Source: an uncultured Shewanella sp. (GTDB taxonomy: Bacteria > Pseudomonadota > Gammaproteobacteria > Enterobacterales > Shewanellaceae). From it: DNA of 58,007 nt. The stretch spans positions 1-58,007 of the forward strand of contig NZ_CANMUW010000024.1 in the NCBI RefSeq assembly GCF_947501225.1. Reading direction: 5' to 3'. The notes under the pieces are model-generated. The model did not search any database. It saw only the letters and a program-made list of their open reading frames with translations, and had not been told where the DNA came from. This document shows, piece by piece, positions 1 to 10,100 of this stretch. How positions within the stretch are numbered: the stretch's first letter is position 1; each line of letters starts with the position of its first letter. A program made the position numbers and the translations under genes.

Positions 1-72
1 TGACTGATGGGGCTCGAACCCACGACAACCGGAATCACAATCCGGGGCTCTACCAACTGAGCTACAATCACC
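1..72 (-). tRNA. hisR: tRNA-His (GTG), 3' end cut by the window edge
   Basis: Read on the minus strand it folds as a cloverleaf. The anticodon stem CCGGA/TCCGG encloses the loop TTGTGAT, giving anticodon GTG (His). The acceptor strand GTGATTG (positions 71-65) pairs with the 3' strand, and an extra G precedes it at 72, the G-1 typical of tRNA-His. The last acceptor base, the discriminator and CCA lie left of the window. It follows tRNA-Arg(CCG) in the same direction, as in the enterobacterial argX-hisR-leuT-proM operon. Confidence 0.93.
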
Positions 73-116
73 ACTGACTTTCAACTTACCTTGCTAACAT
101 GACGTCCTAATCAATC

Positions 117-193
117 TGGTGCACCCAGAAGGATTCGAACCCTCGGCCTCACCCTCCGGAGGGGTGCGCTCTATCCAGCTGAGCTATGGGTGC
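117..193 (-). tRNA. argX: tRNA-Arg (CCG)
   Basis: Minus-strand cloverleaf with acceptor stem GCACCCA/TGGGTGC, a T-arm containing GGTTCGAATCC, and the anticodon loop CTCCGGA (anticodon CCG, reading CGG). The CCA end is encoded (TGGT at 117-120 on the plus strand). It is the first gene of the tRNA operon that continues into tRNA-His. Confidence 0.95.
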
Positions 194-213
194 CTGCCTT
201 GTTAGCGCCGCAT

Positions 214-242
214 ATAGTATGGATTATTTGCCTCTACGTCCA
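214..242 (-). promoter_or_regulatory. Promoter of the tRNA operon, with GC-rich discriminator
   Basis: On the minus strand, TGGACG (237-242) and TACTAT (214-219) are separated by 17 bp. A GC-rich stretch (GCGGCGC) follows before the tRNA. A GC-rich discriminator is typical of stable-RNA promoters under stringent control. The -35 matches the consensus at 4 of 6 positions. Confidence 0.5.
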
Positions 243-441
243 CACCTTTCACGCTTTTTTTTTCTGTTTGCTTAAGTTTTAACTCAATTGTGCATATTTT
301 CATTCACTTTAGATTGTAAAGGTCAAAAAAACGGCGCTAGGTGTCAAGTTTATGGCTTGGCGCTGCTGTTTTTTTATGCTATCAATACATGTTAGTCCAA
401 ATCGAGCTTCAAAATAATTAAAATCGCGATTGGCGGATACC

Positions 442-3069
442 ATGTTTAGGGAAGAATCGACTCAATATTCTCAATACGAAGTCGGGCGCATGCAAAAAAG
501 GATTGCACGCCTGAGAAACTTAGCTCTTAAGTATAAAAGAGCCGAAGTCACTCAAAATATGCTGCTGGAGATCTCAAATCTGGCGGCTCAAGTAGACACA
601 CCCGAAGCCTTCTACTTAGGTATCCACCGCTCCCTGAATGTCCTGCTCCATGCCGATAATTTCTATGTGGCGCTGCTCAACAACGATACGGGTATTCTTG
701 ATATTCCTCTTTTCCTCGATGAAAAAGATCCCCATCCCTACGACTCCTACCCCAGAGAGGAGCTCTCAGAAACCTTAGTCAGTGGCATTACCGGCTATGT
801 CCTGAGAACCGGGAAGTATCTGCTCTGTGACGAACCCAAGTTTAATGAACTGATAGCGAGCAAACAGATAGTCAGCAGAGGCGCTCCCTGCCATCACTGG
901 CTCGGTGTTCCCATTAAGGTAAATAACGCTGTTGCCGGTGTCCTGGTGGTGCAGAGCTACTCGCCAAGCATTAGTTTCAACGAGATGGATATTGAACTGA
1001 TGAACTTTGTCAGTCATCACATATCCGGCGTTATGGAGCGACTTCAGCACCAGGAGCAGCTCGAACAGGCAATTGTTCAGCGTACCAAAGAACTCAGCAT
1101 AGCTTACGACAAGCTTAAGCAGGAGGTGTTCGAAAGGCGGCGCGCCGAACGACTTCAACGCTCTCTGTTTGAAATAGCCGATCTGGCAACCTCTAATATC
1201 GACAGTGAAATCTTCTATTCTGAACTGCACAGAGTTATCAGCCATCTGATCCCGGCAAAAAATTGTTATATCGCCCTGCTCAATCAGCAACTCACCCATA
1301 TCAGCTTTCCATTTTACGTCAGCCAGGCCAACAGCTCTTTACCCGTCAGCAGGAAAGTATCCGACGGGCTCACCGAATATGTGATAAAAGCCAGAAGGCC
1401 TCTGCTGCTGCATAACCGTGAACTCGTGACCTTGGTTGAGGCCGGCGAGATCTATAACCAAACACCGAAACTCAGTTGCACTGACGATATTTATCAGTGG
1501 ATAGGGATCCCCCTGTTTATCCATGGCCAGGTTCGTGGCGCATTGACGATATACAGCCTCAGCATGACACAGAGTTACCAGAAAAAGGATCTGGAGCTAT
1601 TGACCTTTGTCTCTCAACATATCGCCACAGCAATAGAACAGAAACTATCTGCGGAGACGTTAAAGAACAGCTACGAACAGCTTGAGGAGAAGGTATTAGA
1701 GAGAACACAGGCGCTTGCCATGCTCAATCAGGACCTTGAGAATGAGATAGCTCACAGACGTAAAGTAGAGCAGCAGTTGGTGCACGACGCCAACCACGAC
1801 ACCCTGACAGGCCTCCCTAACCGCTCTATGTTTATGGAGCGCCTATCCCAGGCCGTAAAGCATATTAGAAGACATAGTTTGGACCGGTTCGCCCTGCTAT
1901 TTATCGATTTAGACAGGTTCAAACTCATCAACGACACCCTTGGGCACCTCGAAGGCGATCGCTTCCTGATAGAAACCTCATCACGGCTTAAACTCTGCAT
2001 ACGCGATAACGATACTCTTGCCAGAATAGGCGGAGATGAGTTTGTCATCCTGCTCGACAGCATCAAAGGTACCGACGATGCCGAAGAGGTGGCAGAGCGG
2101 GTACTGACCGAACTATCCCGCCCCTATAAGCTTGCCAACCAGCACTTTATATCCGGTGCGAGTATCGGTATCGCTTTTAGCCACAACCATAAGTCGGATA
2201 CATGCGAGTCTCTGTTGAGAGACGCCGATGCGGCCATGTATCAGGCGAAAACCAATGGTAAGGGGTGCTATGTCATTTACGATGATGAGTCTCAAAAGCT
2301 GATAAACAAAGATGTAAAATTAGAACTCGAATTACAAAATGCCATCTCTAACCATGAGCTGCTTCTGAGCTACCTCCCGATTCAGAACCTTAAGACACAG
2401 GCCACAGTGGCTTTAGAACCCAGACTCTATTGGAACCATCCCGGGCTAGGCAAGATCAAGCAGGCACATCTGAACAATATTGCCGAGCACTGTGGCCTGA
2501 CAACCGAACTGGATATCTACCTGCTGCAGCAGCTCAACAGCGATTATACGACACTGCAGAAACACTCTCTGGATCAGTTGCCGCTACATATCAATATATC
2601 CGCCAAACACCTTAAGCATAAGCACTCGGTAAGGCAGCTCAAAAACGCCCTCAAACAGAGTTGCTTCACCCCTGACCAGTTATGGCTGTTTTTCGATGAG
2701 AAAGGCTTTATTCTCGATACCGACAACCACATCAATGCCTTCGAGCAGTTAACTAACCTGGATGTTAACCTTGGTTTAACGGGTTACGGCAGTGCCAACA
2801 GCGCTCTTAGCAGTCTCACCTTCCTGCCGCTACAAGGGCTTAAACTCGATCCCAGCTATGCCAAACACCTGGAAAGCGAGCAACATATAAAGTTATTAAA
2901 AGCGCACTTTCTGACGGCTCAGGCATTAGAGCTAACTGTCTTTGTCGATGGAATAGGAACAACACAGCACAGAGAAGCTCTGCAGGAGATAGGTTTTACT
3001 CTGGGACAGGGTCAGGCACTGGGGAAAGTCTTACGCCTGTCGACGGTATCGGATCTGGATTGTGCATAA
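442..3069 (+). CDS. GAF-GAF-GGDEF protein with degenerate EAL domain
   Basis: Predicted cytoplasmic diguanylate cyclase of about 875 residues with no membrane segment. Order: short N-terminal helix, GAF domain (about 45-200), coiled linker, second GAF (about 240-405), second coiled linker, GGDEF domain (about 445-605), C-terminal EAL-like domain. The cyclase motif GGDEF is intact (residues about 530-534). Five residues before it lies RDND, an RxxD inhibitory site for c-di-GMP. The EAL domain looks inactive: the EAL triplet reads EPR and the metal-binding DDFG reads TGYG. I infer synthesis of c-di-GMP controlled by GAF ligands, with the EAL part kept for binding or structure. Start: the frame opens at a TTG (430), but ATG 442 has a weak GGCGGA before it and I prefer it. 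Confidence 0.88.
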   Translation: MFREESTQYSQYEVGRMQKRIARLRNLALKYKRAEVTQNMLLEISNLAAQVDTPEAFYLGIHRSLNVLLHADNFYVALLNNDTGILDIPLFLDEKDPHPYDSYPREELSETLVSGITGYVLRTGKYLLCDEPKFNELIASKQIVSRGAPCHHWLGVPIKVNNAVAGVLVVQSYSPSISFNEMDIELMNFVSHHISGVMERLQHQEQLEQAIVQRTKELSIAYDKLKQEVFERRRAERLQRSLFEIADLATSNIDSEIFYSELHRVISHLIPAKNCYIALLNQQLTHISFPFYVSQANSSLPVSRKVSDGLTEYVIKARRPLLLHNRELVTLVEAGEIYNQTPKLSCTDDIYQWIGIPLFIHGQVRGALTIYSLSMTQSYQKKDLELLTFVSQHIATAIEQKLSAETLKNSYEQLEEKVLERTQALAMLNQDLENEIAHRRKVEQQLVHDANHDTLTGLPNRSMFMERLSQAVKHIRRHSLDRFALLFIDLDRFKLINDTLGHLEGDRFLIETSSRLKLCIRDNDTLARIGGDEFVILLDSIKGTDDAEEVAERVLTELSRPYKLANQHFISGASIGIAFSHNHKSDTCESLLRDADAAMYQAKTNGKGCYVIYDDESQKLINKDVKLELELQNAISNHELLLSYLPIQNLKTQATVALEPRLYWNHPGLGKIKQAHLNNIAEHCGLTTELDIYLLQQLNSDYTTLQKHSLDQLPLHINISAKHLKHKHSVRQLKNALKQSCFTPDQLWLFFDEKGFILDTDNHINAFEQLTNLDVNLGLTGYGSANSALSSLTFLPLQGLKLDPSYAKHLESEQHIKLLKAHFLTAQALELTVFVDGIGTTQHREALQEIGFTLGQGQALGKVLRLSTVSDLDCA

Positions 3070-3101
3070 CGCGCTAACCTATGCGAAATTCAGCCAGAGC
3101 A

Positions 3102-3129
3102 CAGCTTCACCACTATTAAAGTGAAGCTG
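3102..3129. other. Stem-loop between convergent genes
   Basis: CAGCTTCAC (3102-3110) pairs with GTGAAGCTG (3121-3129) around a 10-nt loop. It sits between the ends of the GGDEF gene and rep. There is no T-run on either strand, so it is a weak terminator at best. Confidence 0.35.
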
Positions 3130-3146
3130 CTACCGGTTAACTCAGG

Positions 3147-5159
3147 CTACTTTTTAAACATATCTCTCAGGTTAGCGATATTGGCTCTGCCCGCCTGCTG
3201 TCGCTGCTGCTCACTCTGCGGCTGTTTACGGTTTTCCCAGACGAGATCGTCCTGGGGCAACTCCATCAGGAAACGACTCGGTTCGCAGCGCATGGTCTCA
3301 CCGAATTGGCGGCGCTCGCGGCACAGAACGAACCAAAGTTCCTTCTGAGCACGGGTGATCCCTACATAAGCGAGACGGCGCTCCTCTTCGACATTATCCT
3401 CATCAATACTGCTCTGATGAGGCAATATCCGCTCCTCGGTACCGACCATAAACACATAGGGAAACTCCAACCCTTTAGAGGCATGCAGGGTCATCAGTTG
3501 AACCTGATCACCGCCTTCATCTTCACTGTTTCGCTCCATCATATCCCTGAGGGTTAAACGAGTGACCACTTCAGGCAAGGTCATCCCCTCATCGAGCTCA
3601 TCACCTTCAAGCATTTCGGTAACCCAGCGATACAGTTCGGAGATATTCTTCATCCGCATCTCGGCCGCCTTGGCACTGGTACTCGTTTCGTAGAGATAAT
3701 CCTCATAATTGATATTACGGATCAGATGCTTCACCGCTTCCACCGGCTCTCCCCGTGTCGCACTCTCTCCCGTATCGACAATAAACTTACCGAATTTATA
3801 GAGAGAGGCCATCGCGGCGGGTGCCAAATGGTGATTCAGTTCAGCCTCGAAGATAGCTTCAAACATAGAGATGTGACGCTCGTTAGCATAGTTCCCCAGC
3901 CGCTCAAGCGTCGATGGACCGATCCCCCGCTTAGGCAGATTAACTACGCGCAAGAAAGCATTATCATCGTCAGGGTTCACCACCAGCCTGAGATAAGCCA
4001 TGATATCTTTAATCTCTGCCCTGCCGAAGAATGAGGTTCCGCCACTGAGTTTGTAGGGGATCCTGTTCGTCATCAGTGCCCGCTCAAGCAAACGCGATTG
4101 ATGGTTCCCCCGATAAAGAATGGCGTAATCACCATATTGAGTCTTGCCGACAAATTTATGCCGAACCATCTCAGCGATAACCCGCTCGGCCTCCTGCTCC
4201 TCGTTAGCGGCGATCATCACCCTCAATGGTTCGCCATAGGCAAGTTCACTAAAGAGCGCCTTGTCATAGACGTGGGGATTGTTGGCGATAAGTATATTGG
4301 CGGCCCTTAAAATACACTGACTCGAGCGATAGTTTTGCTCAAGCTTAATTAGTTTAAGCTTGGGGAAGTCTTTACCCAACAAGACCAGGTTTTGCGGCTT
4401 GGCACCACGCCAGGAGTAGATAGACTGATCGTCATCCCCAACAACGGTAAACCTTGCCCGTTCTCCGACCAGGAGTTTAACCATCTCATACTGACTGGTG
4501 TTGGTATCCTGATACTCATCCACAAGCATGTACTGTATACGCTTCTGCCAACGCTCCCTCACCTCCTGGTTATGCCTTAACAGCAAGGTGGGCAGCAGAA
4601 TAAGGTCATCAAAATCCAATGCGTTATACGCCTTCATATGCTTAGCGTATCTTTGGTACATGCCGGCAAAAAGTTTCGACTGCTCATCTCTGGCAATCTT
4701 CAGTGCCTGATCGGGAACGACCAGATCCCCTTTCCAATTGGAGATAGCCGTCATCAGCATCTTGAGCAAGTCTTTATCACCATCGAATTCATCTTCGGTG
4801 AGCTCTTTTAGCAGTGCCAGCGTGTCTTGATCATCGAACAGGGAAAAGCCGGGTTTTAATCCTACGACCTTATGTTCACGCTTAATGATCTCCAGGCCTA
4901 ACGTATGGAATGTGGATATCCACAGGCCACGGGCCTCTTTGCGTCCCATAGACTGAGCAACACGCTCTTTCATCTCACGTGCCGCTTTATTGGTAAAGGT
5001 TACCGCCGCAATCGTCCGAGCCTGATAACCACACTTCTGCACCAGGTAGGCGATCTTATTGATGATCACTCTGGTTTTACCGCTACCGGCGCCAGCCAGC
5101 ACCAGGCAGGGGCCAGAAACATAGTGAACAGCATCATTTTGTCCGGGGTTTAGCTTCAT
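3147..5159 (-). CDS. rep: ATP-dependent DNA helicase Rep
   Basis: Superfamily 1A 3'-5' helicase that removes proteins ahead of replication forks and helps restart them. The 670 residues match the Rep family in length and in the N-terminus (MKLNPGQ..AV, then GPCLVLAGAGSGKT, with Walker A at residues 22-29). The Walker B box reads LVDEYQDTN, and the later SF1 motifs QNYRSS and VYVGITRAQ-like YVGITRA are present. The family's usual partners UvrD and PcrA have longer C-terminal tails. Alone on its strand here and convergent with the GGDEF gene; upstream lies the divergent TetR-RND operon. Confidence 0.95.
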   Translation of the reverse strand: MKLNPGQNDAVHYVSGPCLVLAGAGSGKTRVIINKIAYLVQKCGYQARTIAAVTFTNKAAREMKERVAQSMGRKEARGLWISTFHTLGLEIIKREHKVVGLKPGFSLFDDQDTLALLKELTEDEFDGDKDLLKMLMTAISNWKGDLVVPDQALKIARDEQSKLFAGMYQRYAKHMKAYNALDFDDLILLPTLLLRHNQEVRERWQKRIQYMLVDEYQDTNTSQYEMVKLLVGERARFTVVGDDDQSIYSWRGAKPQNLVLLGKDFPKLKLIKLEQNYRSSQCILRAANILIANNPHVYDKALFSELAYGEPLRVMIAANEEQEAERVIAEMVRHKFVGKTQYGDYAILYRGNHQSRLLERALMTNRIPYKLSGGTSFFGRAEIKDIMAYLRLVVNPDDDNAFLRVVNLPKRGIGPSTLERLGNYANERHISMFEAIFEAELNHHLAPAAMASLYKFGKFIVDTGESATRGEPVEAVKHLIRNINYEDYLYETSTSAKAAEMRMKNISELYRWVTEMLEGDELDEGMTLPEVVTRLTLRDMMERNSEDEGGDQVQLMTLHASKGLEFPYVFMVGTEERILPHQSSIDEDNVEEERRLAYVGITRAQKELWFVLCRERRQFGETMRCEPSRFLMELPQDDLVWENRKQPQSEQQRQQAGRANIANLRDMFKK

Positions 5160-5350
5160 CTTTTAACTTTTACCAGCAAACTAAGAAATATTTTGGGAAC
5201 CGTGAATCATACCAGAAATTAGTAAAAGCCTTCCTTTTTTATCCAAAACAAACACGGTTAAAACTAATTATATGGCTAAGTGTCTACTACACTGAGTTAA
5301 GTTTGACTCGTCTATCTCTCAAATTTTCATTCGTCTGGCGAAATCGATAA

Positions 5351-5379
5351 TTGCGATATTGATGCCGGTAACATAGAAT
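5351..5379 (+). promoter_or_regulatory. Promoter of the TetR-MFP-RND operon
   Basis: TTGCGA (5351-5356) and TAGAAT (5374-5379) are 17 bp apart. The predicted start of transcription falls inside the palindrome just downstream, as expected for repression by blocking RNA polymerase. Confidence 0.5.
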
Positions 5380-5381
5380 AG

Positions 5382-5399
5382 TGAATGAACGTTCATTCA
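5382..5399. promoter_or_regulatory. Operator palindrome for the adjacent TetR repressor
   Basis: TGAATGAACGTTCATTCA is a perfect 18-bp palindrome directly after the -10 box and before the TetR start. Its TGAATG half-sites resemble those of AcrR/NemR-type repressors. Its place supports autoregulation of the whole efflux operon. Confidence 0.7.
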
Positions 5400-5425
5400 G
5401 AACATATCCTCATATGAAAGGTATT

Positions 5426-6022
5426 ATGGATAACAAACGAGAACTTATATTCAAAGCTACCGAGAAGATCATTGCCACCAAAGGGCTCCAAGGCCTCTCG
5501 ATGCAGCAGATAGCTCAGGAAGCGGGTGTTGCCGCAGGCACTATCTACCGCTACTTCACCGATAAGGAGGAGCTGATCGCTGAGCTCCGCAAAGATGTAT
5601 TACGCGTAGTAGCAAGTCATATTCTGAAAAATTGTGAAGAGGGGACACTCGAACAAAGATTTAAACGAGTCTGGTTCAATATCGTCGAATTCGGACGTCG
5701 CAGGACTCTTGCAAATCTGAGTTACGAACAATATATCCACCTCCCCGGCATAGACAGCGACCCCCATCAAGCCTTCGAGAGAAGCACCTTCGAAGGACTA
5801 CACCATATCTTCAGCGAGGGAAGAGATGCCGGCGTGTTTCACGACTTACAGGATAAAACCCTGTTTGCCACCTCGCTGGAGCCGGCAATAGCTTTGGGAA
5901 GAAGCATACGTCGCGGCCAGATGAAATACGATAAAACTGAACTGGAGTTTGTCTGCAACCTCTGCTGGCAATCCATATTGACACCATCAAACACTACTCA
6001 GAAGGAGCAATCAGGACAATGA
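5426..6022 (+). CDS. TetR-family repressor of the efflux operon
   Basis: Predicted transcriptional repressor of about 198 residues. The N-terminal helix-turn-helix is plain (GLQGLSMQQIAQEAGVAAG, then TIYRYFTDKEEL), followed by a helical ligand-binding domain. The frame is open from GTG 5381, but that codon overlaps the operator. ATG 5426 is preceded by AAAGG at a suitable distance, so I take it as the start. The stop overlaps the start of the membrane fusion protein by four bases (ATGA), so the regulator is co-transcribed with the pump it probably controls. The inducing ligand cannot be read from sequence. Confidence 0.85.
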   Translation: MDNKRELIFKATEKIIATKGLQGLSMQQIAQEAGVAAGTIYRYFTDKEELIAELRKDVLRVVASHILKNCEEGTLEQRFKRVWFNIVEFGRRRTLANLSYEQYIHLPGIDSDPHQAFERSTFEGLHHIFSEGRDAGVFHDLQDKTLFATSLEPAIALGRSIRRGQMKYDKTELEFVCNLCWQSILTPSNTTQKEQSGQ

Positions 6023-7137
6023 AAAAGTGGACCCTGATTATGCTAATCATCGCACTGCTGGCCTTTGGCTCGGTAATTGGTTTTAACATCATGGTTAAAG
6101 GCAAAATTGCCGATGCCATCGCCAATATGCCAGAGCCGGAGTCACCGGTGACGACCATGACACTTATCCCGGAAAACTGGCAGCCCACCATAGATGCTAT
6201 CGGCTTTGTAGAACCAAACCAAGGCGTCACCATTGCCAATGAACTTTCCGGCGTAGTCTCCGAGATAAACTTCGAAAACGGTAGCGCGATAAGCAAGGGA
6301 GATAGCCTGATTGTGCTCGACTCTAAGGTTGAAAAGGCTAACCTGAAGAGCAAAATGGTTCAACTACCCGCCGCCGAAGCCGATTTCAAACGACTTTCAC
6401 GCCTCTACAAGCAAAAATCGGTATCAAAACAAGATCTGGATAACAGCGAGTCAAAGTACCTGGCGCTCAAAGCCGATATTGAAAGCCTGACGGCCACAAT
6501 AGACCGCAGAGAGATCGACGCTCCATTCGATGGTTTAGTGGGGATCCGCAGCGTTAATTTAGGTGAGTACCTGCAGGCAGGTACAGATATCGTTCGCCTC
6601 GAAGATATCAGCACCATGAAGATTCGTTTTACCATACCTCAGACACAGCTGCCGCGCATCTCGACCGGACAGGTGATCCACGTCTATGTCGATGCCTACC
6701 CACAGCAACCCTTCGAAGGGAAGATCTCTGCGATCGAGCCTGCAGTTTTCTATCAGAGCGGCCTGATTCAGATTCAGGCAACTATTCCAAATATCGATGC
6801 AAAACTGCGTAGCGGTATGTTTGCACGAGTCGAAGTGTTGCTGCCGGAGATGACCGAGCAATTTGTACTGCCACAAACCGCCATCAACTTTACCCTTTAC
6901 GGAAACTCTATCTATGTGCTTAACGAAGTAACGGAAGATGGTCAGACATTCAATCGTGCCAAGCAGATCAACGTAGAGGTACTCGAACGTAATGGCAACT
7001 TTGCCTTAGTGACCGGTGAGTTGAAGGCAAACGATCAGATTGTCACATCGGGTCAGATCCGTCTGAGCAACAACAGCAAAGTCAAAGTGACCGAAAATAA
7101 GGCGTTAACGCCTCCGGCCACTATGCCACAACTATAA
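6019..7137 (+). CDS. RND efflux periplasmic adaptor (membrane fusion protein)
   Basis: HlyD/AcrA-family adaptor of 372 residues. An N-terminal membrane anchor (LIMLIIALLAFGSVIGFNIM) is followed by a split lipoyl domain (GVTIANELSGVVSEI near 75-90; DAPFDGLVGIRSV near 165), a short alpha-hairpin between them, then beta-barrel and membrane-proximal domains. No lipobox cysteine, so it is held by the signal anchor. It would link the inner-membrane pump downstream to an outer-membrane channel. No TolC-type gene lies in the operon, so a channel encoded elsewhere is presumably shared. Confidence 0.9.
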   Translation: MKKWTLIMLIIALLAFGSVIGFNIMVKGKIADAIANMPEPESPVTTMTLIPENWQPTIDAIGFVEPNQGVTIANELSGVVSEINFENGSAISKGDSLIVLDSKVEKANLKSKMVQLPAAEADFKRLSRLYKQKSVSKQDLDNSESKYLALKADIESLTATIDRREIDAPFDGLVGIRSVNLGEYLQAGTDIVRLEDISTMKIRFTIPQTQLPRISTGQVIHVYVDAYPQQPFEGKISAIEPAVFYQSGLIQIQATIPNIDAKLRSGMFARVEVLLPEMTEQFVLPQTAINFTLYGNSIYVLNEVTEDGQTFNRAKQINVEVLERNGNFALVTGELKANDQIVTSGQIRLSNNSKVKVTENKALTPPATMPQL

Positions 7138-7149
7138 CGGGAGCTGGCA

Positions 7150-10100
7150 ATGCGCTTTACTGATATATTTATTCGCAGGCCGGTACTCGCCGCCTCGATA
7201 AGTTTCCTGCTGTTACTGTTAGGGTTTTACTCACTCAGTAGCATGCAGGTTCGTGAATACCCTGAGATGACCAATACGGTAGTCACCGTATCCACCAGCT
7301 ACTACGGTGCCGATGCCAACCTGATTCAGGGCTTTATCACTCAGCCTCTCGAACAGGCCCTGGCCCAGGCAGATAATGTAGACTTCATGACATCTGAAAG
7401 CTTTTTGGGAAGCTCGAAGATCACAGTTTACATGAAGCTTAATACCGACCCCAATGGCGCCCTGGCCGACATTTTGGCCAAAGTCAACTCGGTACGTTCT
7501 CAACTCCCAAAAGAGGCCGAGGATTCGACCGTAGATATGTCTACCGGCTCTCAGACCTCGGTACTCTACATCTCCTTCTACAGCGATGAGATCAACTCCA
7601 GTCAGATCACCGATTATCTGGAACGAGTGGTAAAGCCCCAGCTGTTCACCATCGACGGTGTGGCTAAGGTCAACCTCTATGGTGGTATCAAGTATGCGAT
7701 GAGGATCTGGCTGGATCCGGCAAGAATGGGGGCCTTCGGTCTCTCATCTTCTGAGGTGATGCAGGTTTTACAGGCCAATAACTATCAATCTGCGGTGGGT
7801 CAGGCTAACGGAGTATTTACCCTGTTTAATGGTACCGCCGACACTCAAGTTGCCACGGTCGATGAACTTAAACAACTTGTTATCGGCAGTAAAGAGGGGC
7901 TCGTAGTTCGCCTCGGTGATATCGCCGATGTCAGCCTGGAAAAAAGCCATGATGTCTACCGCGCCCTTGCCGATGGCCAGGAAGCCGTAGTGGTTGCACT
8001 GGACGTAACCCCAACGGCAAACCCCTTGGTTGTCGCCGCCGATGCTCGTGCACTCATGCCCGATATCGAACGTAACCTGCCGGTGTCGATGAAGACCAGA
8101 ATATTATATGACTCCTCTCTCGCCATCGATGAATCGATTCAGGAGGTGATCAAGACCATAGGTGAAGCAGCACTGATCGTTATTGTAGTGATCACCTTGT
8201 TCTTAGGCTCACTGCGCGCGGTCGTTATCCCTATTGTCACCATCCCGCTCTCCCTGATTGGCGTTGCCATCATAATGCAGATGTTTGGCTTTACCCTCAA
8301 CCTGATGACACTGTTGGCCATGGTGCTCGCCATCGGCCTGGTGGTCGATGATGCCATCGTAGTGGTTGAAAATGTCGACAGACATATCAAGCTGGGCGAA
8401 TCACCATTCAGAGCCGCCATTATCGGTACCCGTGAGATAGCGGTACCCGTGATCTCTATGACCATTACATTGGCTGCGGTGTATGCACCGATCGCTTTGA
8501 TGGGAGGCATTACCGGCTCACTGTTTAAGGAGTTCGCTCTCACCTTAGCCGGTGCGGTGTTTATTTCGGGAATAGTGGCTCTGACCCTGTCACCCATGAT
8601 GTGCTCGAAGATCCTCAAGCCTCACTCTACCCCTAACCGTTTCGAACTGACTGTCGAGAATTTCCTCGAAGGCATGACTAAACGTTACCAGGGGATGCTG
8701 AATGCGGTCATGGAGCGCAGGCCTGTGGTTATCGGCTTCGCCCTTATCGTGTTTGCCTCTCTACCCGTGATGTTCAGCTTTATTCCGTCTGAGCTGGCAC
8801 CTAACGAAGATAAGAGTGTCGTCATGATGATGGGCACAGCCCCCTCTACCGCGAACTTAGACTATATCCAGTCCAACATGGCACTGGTCACGGATATGAT
8901 TAAGTCACACCCTGAGTCGGCTGCCTCCCTGGCCTTCGTCGGTATCCCTAACTCTAATCAAGCCTTCGGCATCGCCCCCCTGGTGCCGTGGAGTGAGCGT
9001 GATAAGAGTCAAAAAGAGATGCAGAAGATGCTTGGCGAAGAGGTGAAGCATGTGCCGGGTATGGCTGTCACCACCTTCCAGATGCCTGAACTGCCGGGTT
9101 CATCGGGTGGCCTGCCTATTCAGTTTGTTATCACCACATCCAACTCTTTCGAGAGTCTGTTCCAGATTGGAAGCAGTGTGCTGGAAAAGGTGCAACAGAG
9201 CCCATTGTTTGTCTACTCGGAGATCAACCTCAAATTTGACTCCGGCACCATGAAGATCCATATCAAGCGCGACCTTGCGGGTACCTATGGCATCACCATG
9301 CAGGATATTGGTGCAACACTGACCACTATGATGAGTGACGGTTACGTTAACCGCATCAACTTAGATGGCCGCTCCTATGAAGTTATTCCTCAGGTAGAGC
9401 GACAGTATCGTGCCAATCCTGAGGCGCTCGATGGTTTCTATGTCAAGGCCGCCGACGGAAAATCGATACCGCTATCCAGCCTTGTCGATATCGAGATGAT
9501 AGCCGAGCCTCGCTCCCTGCCTCACTTCAATCAGATGAATGCATTGACAGTAGGTGGTGTGGCGACGCCGGGCGTGGCTATCGGTGACGCCATCGATTTC
9601 CTTAAGACTATCGGTGATAACGATCTTCCTAAGGGCTACAGTTATGACTTCTTAGGTGAGGCGCGCCAATATGTCACCGAAGGTTCGGCCCTGTTTGCGA
9701 CCTTCGGGCTGGCACTCGCCATCATCTTCCTGGTGCTGGCGAGCCAATTCGAGAGCGCTAAGGATCCTTTGGTTATTCTGGTCTCCGTGCCGTTGGCTAT
9801 CAGTGGTGCACTAATCGCGCTGGGCTGGACACATATCTTTGGCCTGTCATCGATGAACATCTATACCCAGGTGGGACTGATCACTTTGGTTGGCCTGATC
9901 ACAAAACACGGTATCTTGATGTGTGAAGTCGCCAAGGAGGAGCAACTACATAACGGTCTGAGTAAGATGGAGGCGATTAAACTCGCAGCCACGATACGTT
10001 TACGTCCGATTCTGATGACAACCGCAGCTATGATTGCCGGCTTGATCCCGCTGCTGTTTGCGGTTGGCGCAGGCGCTATCGCACGCTTCAATATCGGTCT

